From Cornus controversa (taxonomy: Eukaryota > Streptophyta > Magnoliopsida > Cornales > Cornaceae): 64,000 nucleotides of DNA. This document shows, piece by piece, positions 11,783 through 22,100 of the stretch. Under the pieces are notes generated by a model, which did not search any database, was not told where the DNA came from, and was given only the letters and a program-made list of their open reading frames with translations. The stretch is from positions 63,141,033-63,205,032 of the forward strand of contig CM048845.1 of NCBI GenBank assembly GCA_026545225.1, given 5' to 3'. A program made the translations under genes and the position numbers. The stretch's first letter is position 1, and each line of letters begins with the position of its first letter.

Positions 11783-13267
11783 TGTTACGCATTCTAGTCT
11801 CTTAACTTATGTATTTTATTCTCTTAGTGATAGATTATTTTGTGATTTTACTTTGTTTTAGTGTTTTCTGTATTTTCAGGGCCTTAATGTTTATTTCAGT
11901 TAAAATCAAGCTTTTGGGCTTTTAAAGAAGACATCCAAGATGGTGAGATGAAGCCTACATCAAGGAGATTCACTCAACTATTTATTTCAACTCAATTCAG
12001 CCCAGGAAAGAGGTCCAAGAGAATTACAACTGCTTAAGAAGGTTTCGGGCCTGAAGCCCAAATTTGCGCATAATACAGTCTTAATCCCGTTTTAGAAAAC
12101 GGATCAGAAGTCTTATTTTCGAGCCTCAAATTGACATAATTCTTGAGTGGGGTTGAACAAAATTTGATTCTGCACACTTTTGTATTTCACGAAAATTCCG
12201 TAAATCGGACTTCTAGTGGGTCAAAAGTTGGGCCGAAGTCAGCAGGAAAAACCCACCTGATTAGTGCTGCGGGAAACCCTAATTTATTCCTAATTGGATT
12301 AGGACTTTGGTGTATTCTCTTGGGGAATAAAGTGAAGACTTGGAGGCTGGATTGGAGAGAACAAAAAGAGAGTCTGAGAGGGCTGGGAAGAGAACAGAAA
12401 CATATTTGCAGAGCCATTGGAGAACGAAGCCATACGCATAATTCAGAAAGATGATGTCTTCTTCCTCAACAGTTGAAACTTCTTCTTCTACCATGAGCGG
12501 CTAGTTCATCCACTAGGGTTTTGATGTAGCCCTAACAAAGCATCAATGGTTTGATTGTTTTAATTATTGGGGACCTTTATATACATGCATAGATTGTGTA
12601 ATTCAGAGGATTCTTATTATAGAATTGAGCAATAAAAGTCTTGTAAATTCAATCTCAATGATTTCTTATCTTGTCTTAGATATTTAGTTGTTATTATTGA
12701 ACTCAATCTCTCTTGTTTTCTGTGATCATGAGAGAGATTATTACACAATGGTAATCACTGAATATATTGTTATGAGCTTTGATGGATTATGCCTAGAGAA
12801 AATGAACCATACTGCACCCTAGATTAGAGTAGTTAGGCAGATGGCCCATGCCAATCGAAGATAGTCCATGGCTTAGCCTTAATCATATGTTATCTTCTTG
12901 ACGGATGAAGGTGAGCTTGTAGCCACCAACACCACTTATGGATGATGTAATTCCCCTATAGTTGATTCAATTGATCATTGATTGTGGAGTTAGTGGTGAA
13001 GTCAAACACCCTAGATTTCTCTCATATTATCTTCATTATCTATTTATCTTTGGTTTATTTTATTTTATCTTTTTAATTAGTTTAAAAATCAGAATTCTTT
13101 TCTTAAATTTAATTAGAATTAATTCCGTATTCCAACTCATCAGACCATAATCCCTGAGGTACGATACCCCTTCCTTTCGATAGCCCTATTCTACAAGGAA
13201 TTCGTTCTATTGCGAAGTGTGGTAATTTTTAATTGATATACTTTTTGAGTCACACTCACACAAATCA
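11783..13267 (+). repeat. 5' LTR of plus-strand Athila-like element (gypsy-2)
   Basis: Begins TGTTACGCATTC right where the chromodomain reading of gypsy-1 stops and ends ATCA at 13267, six bases before the primer-binding site. The TG...CA ends, length (1485 bp) and following PBS fit an Athila-like LTR. No 3' LTR copy is present downstream, so the element is truncated. A 103-aa frame inside it (12143-12454) has no known domain. Confidence 0.65.
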
Positions 13268-13272
13268 ATTTT

Positions 13273-13288
13273 TGGCGCCGTTGCCGGG
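13273..13288 (+). promoter_or_regulatory. Primer-binding site matching tRNA-Asp
   Basis: TGGCGCCGTTGCCGGG is the exact complement of the 3' end of plant tRNA-Asp including CCA. It would prime minus-strand DNA synthesis. This PBS is standard for Athila-group elements. Confidence 0.85.
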
Positions 13289-13545
13289 GATTATCTATTT
13301 GATTGATTGGATTGTACAGAATTAATTTTAATTGAATTTTTAGTTTAGGAATTTTTTTTTAATTTTTATATTTTTCTTTTAATTTTGTTTTTGTTTTATT
13401 TTTAGATACTAACTTGTTTTATTTTTATTTTTTTATTTTTTATAATTTTTATATTTGTTACTAATTTGTATTATTTTATTTTTGTTTTCTTTTGAGGGAC
13501 TTCAATCACCATACCATTGAGCAAGAGGAAGAAATTATTGATGTC

Positions 13546-15870
13546 ATGGCTGGTGTGCGTGGTAACAATGAGGACAACAATATTGTGCCTAATGCTGTTG
13601 TGGAGAGGGCGCGTTTACTCAGAGATTACTATGTCCCAGAGACATACAATTCGCCAGCTGAATTTCAACAGCCTAATGTGACTGCACAGAGCTATGAGAT
13701 CAAGCCCAGTATCATTCAGATGTTGCCATCCTACTTCGGGATGACTGATGAAGATCCGTACAAGCACTTAGATGATTTTATAGAAGTTTGCTCAACAACA
13801 AAAATTCATAACTTCTCTGAAGATGCTTTCAGGATGCGACTCTTCCCATTCTCTCTAAAGGAGAAGGCCAAGTATTGGTTCAGATCTTTACCGACATGCT
13901 CTATCACTACATGGACTCAAATGCAAAGTGAGTTCTTGAAGAAATATTTTCCGATAGGGAAGACCAATCAATTCAGACGTGCTATCACTGGTTTCTCTCA
14001 AATTGAGGGGGAACAATTTTATGAGACATGGGAGAGATTCAAGGACCTTCTTAGGAAGTGTCCTCATCACCAAGTTCTAAAGTGGCAGTTAGTGCAGTGT
14101 TTCTATGAGGGGCTAACAGAGAGTAACAGACAGATGGTGGATGCATCATGTGGGGGTACTTTCATGTTAAAAAGCGAAGATGGAGCATGGACTTTGTTCG
14201 AGAACCTTAGTGACAATTCTTTACAACGTATGTCTTCATCTCGTTCGAGCAGACCATCTAATACAAGGAGGATAGCTGATATTTTTGATATTGATTCTAC
14301 AGATGCTATGTCTACCATTGTGGATGCTGTGGCACAAAGAATGGTGCAACTCATGGCAACTGGTCAAGTTTCTAATCCATCTTCAATAATTCAGCCTACT
14401 TTTCAGCCTCAAAACTATGTGCCTCCACAACCATATGAAGCACAAGTTCCTATGCCACCAAAGAGTTTGGCTCTTGAAGATAAGATGATGCTTGCCCTAG
14501 CAAAACTTGATAAGCTTGACTCTATTGCTGAAGTACTTCAATCCACTGCTCAATTGATACATTCTCACTCTAAATCAATTGCCAAATTGGAATCTCAGTT
14601 TGGACAACTTGCCAATGCTTTGAGTAAAAGAGAAGAGGAAAAGCTACCAAGTCAACCCATTACCAATCCTAAAGGGATGCATGATTCTTTGAGCAACCCA
14701 CATCTTGAGGAGGTTCAAGCCATCACCACTTTGAGAAGTGGAAAAGTAATTGATAACAAGGTGGGGGAGAAGAAGAATGATCAAGAAGAGGTGCTCATGA
14801 GTCCAATTGCTGAAAATTTATATGAGCCCAAGGCTCATTTCCCACAACGTTTACAAGAAACATCCAAGTTGGGGAAACAAGGGGACAAGTTACATGACAT
14901 GATGGAGGTGTTTCGACAAGTGAAGATTAATATACCACTCCTTGATGCCATCAAACAGATTCCTCCTTATGCCAAATTTTTGAAGGACTTGTGCACTCAG
15001 AAAAGGAGATTAATGAGCCATGTTCCAAAGAGAGTCATGCTTCCACAACAAGTGAGCTCTATTATCCAGCATTGCGCTCCTCCCAAGTACAAAGATCCTG
15101 GTGCTCCAACTATCTCATGCATCATTGGGGAGCACCATGTTGATACAGCTCTTCTGGATTTAGGTGCAAGTGTGAATTTATTGCCTTACTTAGTTTACCT
15201 ACAGTTGGGTTTGGGAGAATTGAAGCCTACCACGGTGGTTTTGCAGTTTGCAGATAGATCAACCAAACGACCTCGTGGGATCATTGAAGATGTCATCATC
15301 AAGGTAGATAAATTCTATTTCCCAGTGGACTTCATTGTTCTAGATATCGAGCTAGTGCATAATCCGAAGAGGCACATTCCAGTCATCCTTGGTCGTCCGT
15401 TTCTAGCTACTGCTAATGCTCGTGTTAATTGTAGAGCGGGGATCATGGATATATCATTTGGCAACATGAAGGTAAAATTGAATATTTTTAATGCCATTGA
15501 ACAACCTCCAGATGAGAATGAGTGTTTTTTCATAGATGAAATTGGTGATTGTGTGGAAGAAATTGCCCCGTTTGCTCTATCTCGAGATGATGTGAAGTCC
15601 ATCGCGGGGGTGAATGATATGCTTGAGTTAGTGGCCATGAAAGATAAACCACCTTGGAAGATTCCGATTGACCCATTTTCTTCTCTTTCTAGCAGTCCTC
15701 TAGTGCCATCATTGGAGTCTCTTCCATGGTTTGAATTGAATTCAAGGCAAGGATATATATTTTTAGAAGCCAATGCGATCCTTCCGGGTACTTCGAGTTT
15801 GACACAAGGAGGTGAGGATCATATAAAAGGTGATGAAATTCTCGTAATACATCCTCACAACAATCACTAG
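13546..15870 (+). CDS. Intact Gag-protease ORF of Athila-like retrotransposon (774 aa)
   Basis: An uninterrupted 774-codon frame. I take the ATG at 13546; the frame is open upstream to a TTG at 13492, but no earlier in-frame ATG exists. Residues roughly 45-230 form the capsid-type Gag domain, with DEDPYKHLDDF, PFSLKEKAKYWF, FLKKYFPIGKTNQFRRAI, YETWERFKDLLRKCPHHQ and VDASCGGTF. A Gln/Pro-rich linker and a short coiled-coil-like segment (SKSIAKLESQFGQLANAL) follow, with no CCHC zinc knuckle seen. Residues about 530-700 are the retroviral-type aspartic protease: ALLDLGASVNLLP carries the catalytic Asp and VILGRPFLATA the hydrophobic ILG block. The frame ends near the start of the pol linker, and RT, RNase H and integrase are absent, so the element is not autonomous. 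An open gag-pro frame without pol may be recent decay or a trans-mobilised element. Confidence 0.85.
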   Translation: MAGVRGNNEDNNIVPNAVVERARLLRDYYVPETYNSPAEFQQPNVTAQSYEIKPSIIQMLPSYFGMTDEDPYKHLDDFIEVCSTTKIHNFSEDAFRMRLFPFSLKEKAKYWFRSLPTCSITTWTQMQSEFLKKYFPIGKTNQFRRAITGFSQIEGEQFYETWERFKDLLRKCPHHQVLKWQLVQCFYEGLTESNRQMVDASCGGTFMLKSEDGAWTLFENLSDNSLQRMSSSRSSRPSNTRRIADIFDIDSTDAMSTIVDAVAQRMVQLMATGQVSNPSSIIQPTFQPQNYVPPQPYEAQVPMPPKSLALEDKMMLALAKLDKLDSIAEVLQSTAQLIHSHSKSIAKLESQFGQLANALSKREEEKLPSQPITNPKGMHDSLSNPHLEEVQAITTLRSGKVIDNKVGEKKNDQEEVLMSPIAENLYEPKAHFPQRLQETSKLGKQGDKLHDMMEVFRQVKINIPLLDAIKQIPPYAKFLKDLCTQKRRLMSHVPKRVMLPQQVSSIIQHCAPPKYKDPGAPTISCIIGEHHVDTALLDLGASVNLLPYLVYLQLGLGELKPTTVVLQFADRSTKRPRGIIEDVIIKVDKFYFPVDFIVLDIELVHNPKRHIPVILGRPFLATANARVNCRAGIMDISFGNMKVKLNIFNAIEQPPDENECFFIDEIGDCVEEIAPFALSRDDVKSIAGVNDMLELVAMKDKPPWKIPIDPFSSLSSSPLVPSLESLPWFELNSRQGYIFLEANAILPGTSSLTQGGEDHIKGDEILVIHPHNNH

Positions 15871-16102
15871 GAACTACTATCAACCTTCTGAATCACAGAC
15901 CCCTATCCGAATACAAGGTCCAATACTCCACTATCGTACCGCTAACAATCTGTGAGTGAATGACCTCTAACTCACTATCTCATTTCTGTGCCTCAATCAC
16001 TTGGCTCACAAGCATAGGTTGAGCTACCAAGCTAAATAACGTAACTGGCTCACCATCATCATTGAAATATAATCTCAACTTTGAGAAATCTTCTATCATT
16101 TT
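15800..16102 (-). pseudogene. gypsy-1 integrase N-terminal fragment
   Basis: Continuing on the minus strand from the RNase H region, the reading gives SLVAQPMLVSQVIEAQ, then LIVVPSDCCEDVLREFHHL, matching the integrase entry of chromoviruses (usual form VP....LR.E.LREFH.S). The similarity fades near 15800, where plus-strand gypsy-2 sequence meets it. The HHCC zinc finger and DDE core that should follow are missing until the chromodomain piece at 11782. Confidence 0.6.
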
Positions 16103-17475
16103 TCATTCTCGTATGGCTATGCTAACTAGAGTCCCGTGAGACTTTCTGCTCAATGCATCCACCACTACATTTGCTTTCTCCGGATAGTATTGAAAATCAA
16201 AATTGTTATCCTCCATATACTCAACCCATCGCTTCTGTCTTATGTTCAAGTACTTTTTGGAGAAAAGATACTTGAGACTCTTGTGATCTAAATACACCTC
16301 AAATTTCTTACCATACAAGTAGTGTCTCCACCATTTCAAGCCAAAAATCACCGTTGCTAGTTCTAAATTATGCGTAGGATAGTTATGATAGTTATGCTCG
16401 TGAGCCTTTAATTGCCTAGACTCGTAAGCAACTACTCTATCAAATTGTATCAACACACAACCTATCCCACTCCCTGAAGCATCACAATAAATCACATACC
16501 CCAAGCTATGCTCGGGTATCACCAAAATAGGAATTGTGGTTAATCGCTTCTTCAATTTATGAAAGGCTAAATCACATGCTTCGTTCCATACAAACTTCAC
16601 ACCTTTACGAGTGAGTCCTATCATATGAGCTACAATACTAGAGAAGTCTTTAACAAACCTCCTGTAGTAGCTCGCTAACCCAAGAAAACTCTGAATCTCA
16701 AAGAAACTCTTCGGACTCTCCCAACTCATCATGGCCTCAATCTTAGATGGATCAACTAAGACTCCACCTACAGAAATAACATTCCCAAAGAATTTAACCT
16801 CTTGGAGCCAAAACTCAAACTTTTCATACTTAGCATACAATTAGTGCTCTTTAAGAATTTGCAAGATAATCCTCAAGTGCAACTCATGCTCCTTCTCCGA
16901 AGATGAGTACACAAGTATATTGTCCACAAACACTACGACAAAAGTGTCAAAGTACTCATGAAATGCACGGTTTACCAAATTCATAAATTTTGCCATTGCA
17001 TTAGTCAACCAAATGGCATTACAAGGAATTCATAGTGTCCGTACCACGTATGAAAAATTCATTTTATGGATATTCTTATCTTTTACCCTCAATTGATAAT
17101 AACCCGACCTTAAATCAATTTTCAAGAAGTAGTGAGCTCCCTTCAATTGATCAAATAGGTCATCTATCCACAACAACAAATACTTGTTCTTGATTGTCAT
17201 AAGATTCAACTTTTGGTAATCAATGAACAATCTCAAAGAACCATCTTTCTTTTTGGCAAACAACATTGGTGCTCCCTACGGTGATGCACTCGGTCTAATA
17301 AAGCCCTTAGCTTTTAAATTATCAAATTGATGTTTTAGTTCCACCAACTCCGTCGGTGCCATAGAAATAGGCACCGTACCGAGTATAAGATCAATGCCAA
17401 ACTCTACCTCTCTTTTAAGAGGTAAGTCCGTCAAAATTTTCAAAAATACATCCAAATACTCACATACCATTGTTG
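16103..17475 (-). pseudogene. gypsy-1 reverse transcriptase and RNase H (decayed)
   Basis: Minus-strand order: 17470-17276 gives the pol entry YLDVFLKILTDLPLKREVEF and HQFDNLKAKGFIRPSASP; 17266-17030 gives [18 protein letters not shown] and [18 protein letters not shown] (RT fingers and palm). Next come MPFG and [20 protein letters not shown], where the catalytic F/YVDD reads FVDN. A stop follows at [15 protein letters not shown]. Frame 16840-16103 has the RT connection ([16 protein letters not shown]) and RNase H with [25 protein letters not shown] and [10 protein letters not shown]. Lost catalytic Asp, stops and a frameshift make it inactive. Confidence 0.9.
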
Positions 17476-17990
17476 GATATACCTCTCTTGGAATCTCCTC
17501 TCACTCTGTTAAAAGAATAGCCAAGATAAAATTGTGTCATTTCTGACTACTACTGTCGTAGCATGGAGAAGTATAAGAGTCACTCCAATGTCCCATAAAA
17601 TAGAAACAATTGCCCTCAGGCATGCAAATCGTCACTCTCCCTCTAACAGTCTATCGTCGTATAGAACTCCAACAACCAATCCATTCCAAGGATGATATCA
17701 AAATTACTCATATCTAGTAGAATGAAATCAAACTCAAGTGTCCGCCTGACTATTTCAATAGCACACCCCCAACACGCTCTATCAAGAACCACTGTACCGC
17801 CCACTAGTGTATCAACACAAATAGCTTTACCCAATAGACTAATCCCTATCCCCAATGCCCATGCAAAATATGTAACAATAAATGAATAAGACACACCTGA
17901 ATCAATTACTACACGTGCCCAATAACTATACACCAGAAATATACCTCTAACCACTGAAGTCCTGTTGAGGAGTTTGCAGGTGTCACAATA
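17476..17990 (-). pseudogene. gypsy-1 aspartic protease region
   Basis: Minus-strand 17954-17643 reads VVIDSGVSYSFIVTYFAWAL (the DSGA active loop with Ala changed to Val), then FDFILLDMSNFDIILGMDWL, the conserved ILGMDWL block. This sits between the zinc knuckles and RT, as in chromoviruses. Stops separate it from both neighbours. Confidence 0.85.
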
Positions 17991-20030
17991 TACACCTTGC
18001 CCTGAGCTCTTTGATCTTGTGCTCTACTAGCCTAGAAAGTAGACTAATTTGTGGATGTACTAGGGGTAGATCCCCTCACTGGTCACGCACTCTGAGCTGA
18101 CATAGGTGGTTGTGGTGGAGGCAATGCTCTATAGCCTAATTATGCAGTCATGGTTTAAGTTGGCCTCTACTGAGCACTCTGACCACCCTGAGCATTTCCA
18201 CCTTACTATGGACAATGCCTCACCCTATGTCCCTATTGTCAACAACAAAAGCAAATTATCGTGTTATGTTGACCCATCGACTGAATCATAGGCTGACTCA
18301 TAGGTGCTCTCGAAAGACAATCAGTCTTTTAGTGACCCGGCTGCTTACATGTAAAGCACACCCTTTCTGCCTTGGCAGATCCCAAAGACAAATGAATAGT
18401 ATGTGTAGAACATGTCATCGGCTATCCCACTAAACCCACCAAATGAGAAGAACCATCCTTAAACTTCTTCCTTGCATGCCCTTTTGATGCCACTATCAAA
18501 GCCTTGCTTTGCTTCCAAACCTCTCTATTCTTGCCTATCTTTCATTTCTGCCTCAGCCATTAAGGCATTTTCTACCTCCTTGACATACACTTTCAAATCC
18601 AAAATGGATACAAATGACCTAATCGAATGATGAAGGCCACTGACGAACCTCCATGTCTTTTTTTCCTCATCTCTCACCACTTCGGGTGCGAAGCGTGAAA
18701 GAGAAATGAACTTGTTCTCATATTCAGTTACGGTCATGCCGTCATGAACTAGTTCGTCAAATTCCTTCCTACACTACAAGAAATTTGGTGTTTTGCCACA
18801 AAAAAATTTGTCGCTAAACATAGGGAATTTGTCGCAAATAACTTTTAGCAACAAAATTATTTTGTCGCGAGATTGTCCCCCAAAGCCCGTCACGAAAGGT
18901 ATTATGCCACAAAAGACTTTTGTCGCAAAAAGTGTATGCTTTTGCAACAAAAATTTACTTGTCCCTAAAAATATGATAATTAGCGACAAATTTTTTGTCA
19001 CTATTTCTCCAAAATTTTGTCCCTTAATACAAACCCATTCTGAGGAATTTTGTCGCTAAATATACAATAATTCGCAACAAAGTTAAATTAGTCGCTAAAT
19101 ATGGAACTATTTGGGACAAAAACATTTAGGTCGCTAAAGGGCAACCTTTTGCCACAAACCATGTTTTAGTTGCACAAAATATCCCATTGGCGACAAACTA
19201 AAGAATTGTCGCAAAAACTTAAAAATTTGCGACAAAATTTTTTTGTCCCGAAAGCTAATTTTTTTGGCACAAAGATTTTGTCCCTAAAGTCTACCTTTTG
19301 CAACAAAAAATATTTTTGTTTCTAAATACAATTTTTTTGCGATGAAATTTTGCAACAAAAAATTTATTGTCGTCTAAAATAGTATATTTTGGGACAATCG
19401 TGTATTTTGTTGCAAAAAATAAAATATTAGCGACGAATTTATATGTTTGTTGCAAAAAAATTAAAATTACGCGACAAATTCATAATTTGTCGCAAATGTG
19501 CATCTTTTGCCACAAATTTGCCTTTGTGCCTAAAAAATTCGTGGCAAAAAGCATAATTTGTTGTAGTGCTAAGTGTCATTCTCTTTGGCCTAGGAAAGTA
19601 GTGCTCAAAGAATATATTCTTAAACTTTTCCTATGACATTGTCTCAACATTGTGTCAGTCGCTCACCGACTTCCACCTAAGTTCAGCACCACCCGAAAGT
19701 AAGTATGTAACAAGAATCACTTTCATTGGGAGTAGACATCATCTTTAGGTGCTTCTCTACTTGCTCCAACCAATTGTCTGCTATCAAAAGATCCGAACTC
19801 CCTTCCAAACTAGGAGGCATCAACTTTTTGAACTTAGTAATGAACTTGAAACGTCTTTTAGCTTCACTATCTTCTAGTTGTACTATTGGTTGTTGCACTT
19901 CATTAACTGCTATTCTCACAGAATCTTTGAGGGCCAGGGTCATATCAGCGACCAAACGGTTTCCCTCAAGGACTTCACCCCTAACTACTTCTCCTCGGCA
20001 TCTAGGTCGTATATTTTCAAGATATAAGTC
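17991..20030 (-). pseudogene. gypsy-1 Gag, split by a CACTA insertion
   Basis: The N-terminal part (19955-19683) has MTLALKDSVRIAVNEVQ, LMPPSLEGSSDLLIADNWL, EQVEKHLKMM and the following WC. After the CACTA element (18772-19568) the capsid reading resumes at 18760 with RKEFDELVHDGMTVTEYENK, ISLSRFAPEVVRDEEKK, RFVSGLHHSIR. Two decayed CCHC zinc knuckles follow near 18350 (CFTCKQPGH then DC) and 18250 (CFCC...GHRVRHC), each interrupted by stops. Removing the insertion and one CTA copy rejoins the frame, which proves the nesting order. Confidence 0.85.
18772..19568. mobile_element. Non-autonomous CACTA element, 797 bp
   Basis: Starts CACTACAAGAAATT, and the reverse complement of its end starts CACTACAACAAATT. 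It is flanked by a 3-bp target duplication CTA (18769-18771 and 19569-19571), the CACTA hallmark. It holds no transposase. Nearly the whole interior is built of short words in both orientations of the type TTTGTCGC or GCGACAAA and TTTGCCACAA, the subterminal repeats that CACTA transposases bind. It is inserted in the gag of gypsy-1. Confidence 0.93.
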
Positions 20031-20329
20031 AACAATAATAAGTTATCTCATGTCATGTACCCAACACAAGCAACACATTACTCAACATAAAAACATGTTA
20101 TCACTTACACATGTAACACATAAACATATTTTTCAATACACATTTAATCACATAAACTTGTTCTCAAGTCAACATATAACATATAACACATGTTATCATA
20201 TAAGCACTTAGCTTGTTATCATATAAGTATACTTCACATGCACATAAGTTCTCTAATTAACTATGTTATGTCTACACGTAATTCTAAGTTTAGTTGAAGT
20301 AAAAGGTACTCTCAGATGTCTTATGGGTA
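20031..20329. other. Unassigned sequence beyond gypsy-1 gag
   Basis: The 5' leader and LTR of gypsy-1 would be expected here. Only CACAT/ACAT-rich low-complexity sequence (20040-20240) is visible, similar in texture to 10430-10700 of the other LTR, so any 5' LTR is truncated or too diverged to delimit. Confidence 0.4.
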
Positions 20330-22100
20330 GATATACATTTTCAAACCTAATAGGTTACAAATGGATCTTTTAGTGGTAAGGTTAGTGCTTTAGAAGAAGA
20401 CAGTGCTTTCTAAGGTGTTAATAAACAATCCAGAGAGTGAGAAAAATTCATTAATAGCACTTTTTAGGACTTAAATGGATGATAGGTCACCATGGGCCAA
20501 AATAGTTAGGTCATCTACAAAAGAAATGTGAGTGATGCCCAGTTTTTTAAATCTCCAGTGAGGTTTGAAGGCTTGATTATTAGATTGAGGTGTGTGACTT
20601 GATAATAAAAGAGAGGATTTCCTTTACAATGACAAAGAGAAAGGGATATAGGAGATCACATTGCCTTAATCCCATTACCCTTTTGAAATATCCTTGGAAT
20701 TCTTTATTTAAAGATATAGGGAATGATGGAGTGGTCACATATTCTGGAATCCAGGATACAAAAATGGGAGGGAAAGAAAATAGGATTCGGATATTAAGGA
20801 GGAAATTCTAATTAGCTGAATCAAAAGCCTTCTTTAGGTCTATTTAGAGTGCACATCTAGGGGGTTTTGAAGCTTTATGATAACCTTGAAATAGTTCTTG
20901 AGTCATCAATACACTATTAATGATTTGTTTCCTTGGGACAAATGTTGTTCGAATTTTGTTAATGAGGGATGAAATAATGATTTTGATTTTGTTAGCAAGC
21001 AACTTTGCAATACACTTGTAGACTGTATTGTAGCAAGACATGGGCCTAAAATTATTTAGGTTGGAAGGGTTCTGAACTTTAGGAACAAGAGAAATATATA
21101 TGTGGAATTTAGTTCCCTAAGTAGTTTCATATTGCTAAAAACATCTCTTATTGCCTTAGTGATATCCCTACCCACAATAAGCCAGGATTTGTAAAAAAAA
21201 AAAAAAAATTAAAGCCATTAGGCCCTGTAGCCTTTTCCTTACTAAGAGACATGAATCACTACTGAATTTTGTTATGTTGTGGCCCGAATTTTGTCTCAGC
21301 CCGGGTCGCGTTATGACCAATTTTTTGTTTGCAGGTTTTGGACCCTGTTTAGGACTCTCTTGTAGCCCGGTATATAAAGACATCTAGGGTTAGAGTGCGA
21401 AAAGAGAAAAAATTACTGAAAATGCAAAAAGAGAGTGAGAGCTAAAGGTTTGGGGTCGAAACTTATAATGTCCTATTTTTCACATAGTGAAAATTTTTGC
21501 CGGATGTTTGCCATGGACGTAGGCAAATCGCCGAACCACGTAAATTATTGTGTTCTGTGCATTGTGTTTGTATTATTTTCTATCGTGTTTCATGATTGTG
21601 CTTGGTTCGCAACTGTTTGTCATAACAGATTTCAAGGTCTCTTGGGATAGCTAAAAGATGGGAAACAAGGTCTGAGGGGATTGAGTTAGTGATGAAATGT
21701 TGCAAGATTGAAATTCTAGGGTATGAGGAAGGATTAGCCTCCAAAACATTCTGAAAAATGTGATATAACCTCATTCTTTTGCAATTGTGAGTGACAATAT
21801 TTTTTTGTTAATTCTAGCTCTCAAAGACTTGTAGAAGAAAACTGTGTTGTTGTCTCCACATAGAATCCACATAATTATGAATTTTTGTCTCACTTATTGC
21901 TCTTCAATGTGAATGAGATTTGAATGATATATTTGCCTCCACAAGTGTAACGTGTTACATAGATTTGCGACGGGATGTCATGATTGCTACATTAGTTTTC
22001 CTTGAAAAGATTGGTTAATATTGTAAAAATTTAGCTCTTTTAGAGGGATGCTAGCTTGGGCTTCCACAAAAGAGCATCCCTATTGTCAAAGATTATTTCA
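20330..22100 (-). pseudogene. LINE ORF2 remnant with RT domain, interrupted by a solo LTR
   Basis: Minus-strand blocks from 22100 down: the linker with LCGDNNTVFFYKSLRARINKK (usual EGD.NT.FFH..V+.R...N), then the interrupting LTR, then KATGPNGF, KSWLIVGRDI, STYISLVPKVQNPSNLNNF, RPMSCYNTVYKCIAKLLANK, PPRCAL, NKEFQGYF, GLRQCDLLYPFLFVIV and HISFVDDLTILAHGD with SGLFIN. The FVDD catalytic box is intact, but stops and frame shifts lie before and after it. The endonuclease domain was not found, so the copy is 5'-truncated. Confidence 0.85.
21270..21627 (+). repeat. Solo LTR, 358 bp, inside the LINE
   Basis: Ends are TGTTATGTTG and GTCATAACA, forming the inverted ends TGTTATG/CATAACA. The flanks are AATTT and GATTT, a 5-bp target duplication with one change. 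A TATA-like TATATAAA lies at 21371-21378. Removing it rejoins the LINE reading. It is probably a recombination product of a full LTR element, and the family is not identified. Confidence 0.75.

Noticed and set aside
12143..12454. 103-aa frame within the gypsy-2 LTR
   Set aside because: Lies inside an LTR, has no domain, and overlapping frames on the other strand are equally open.
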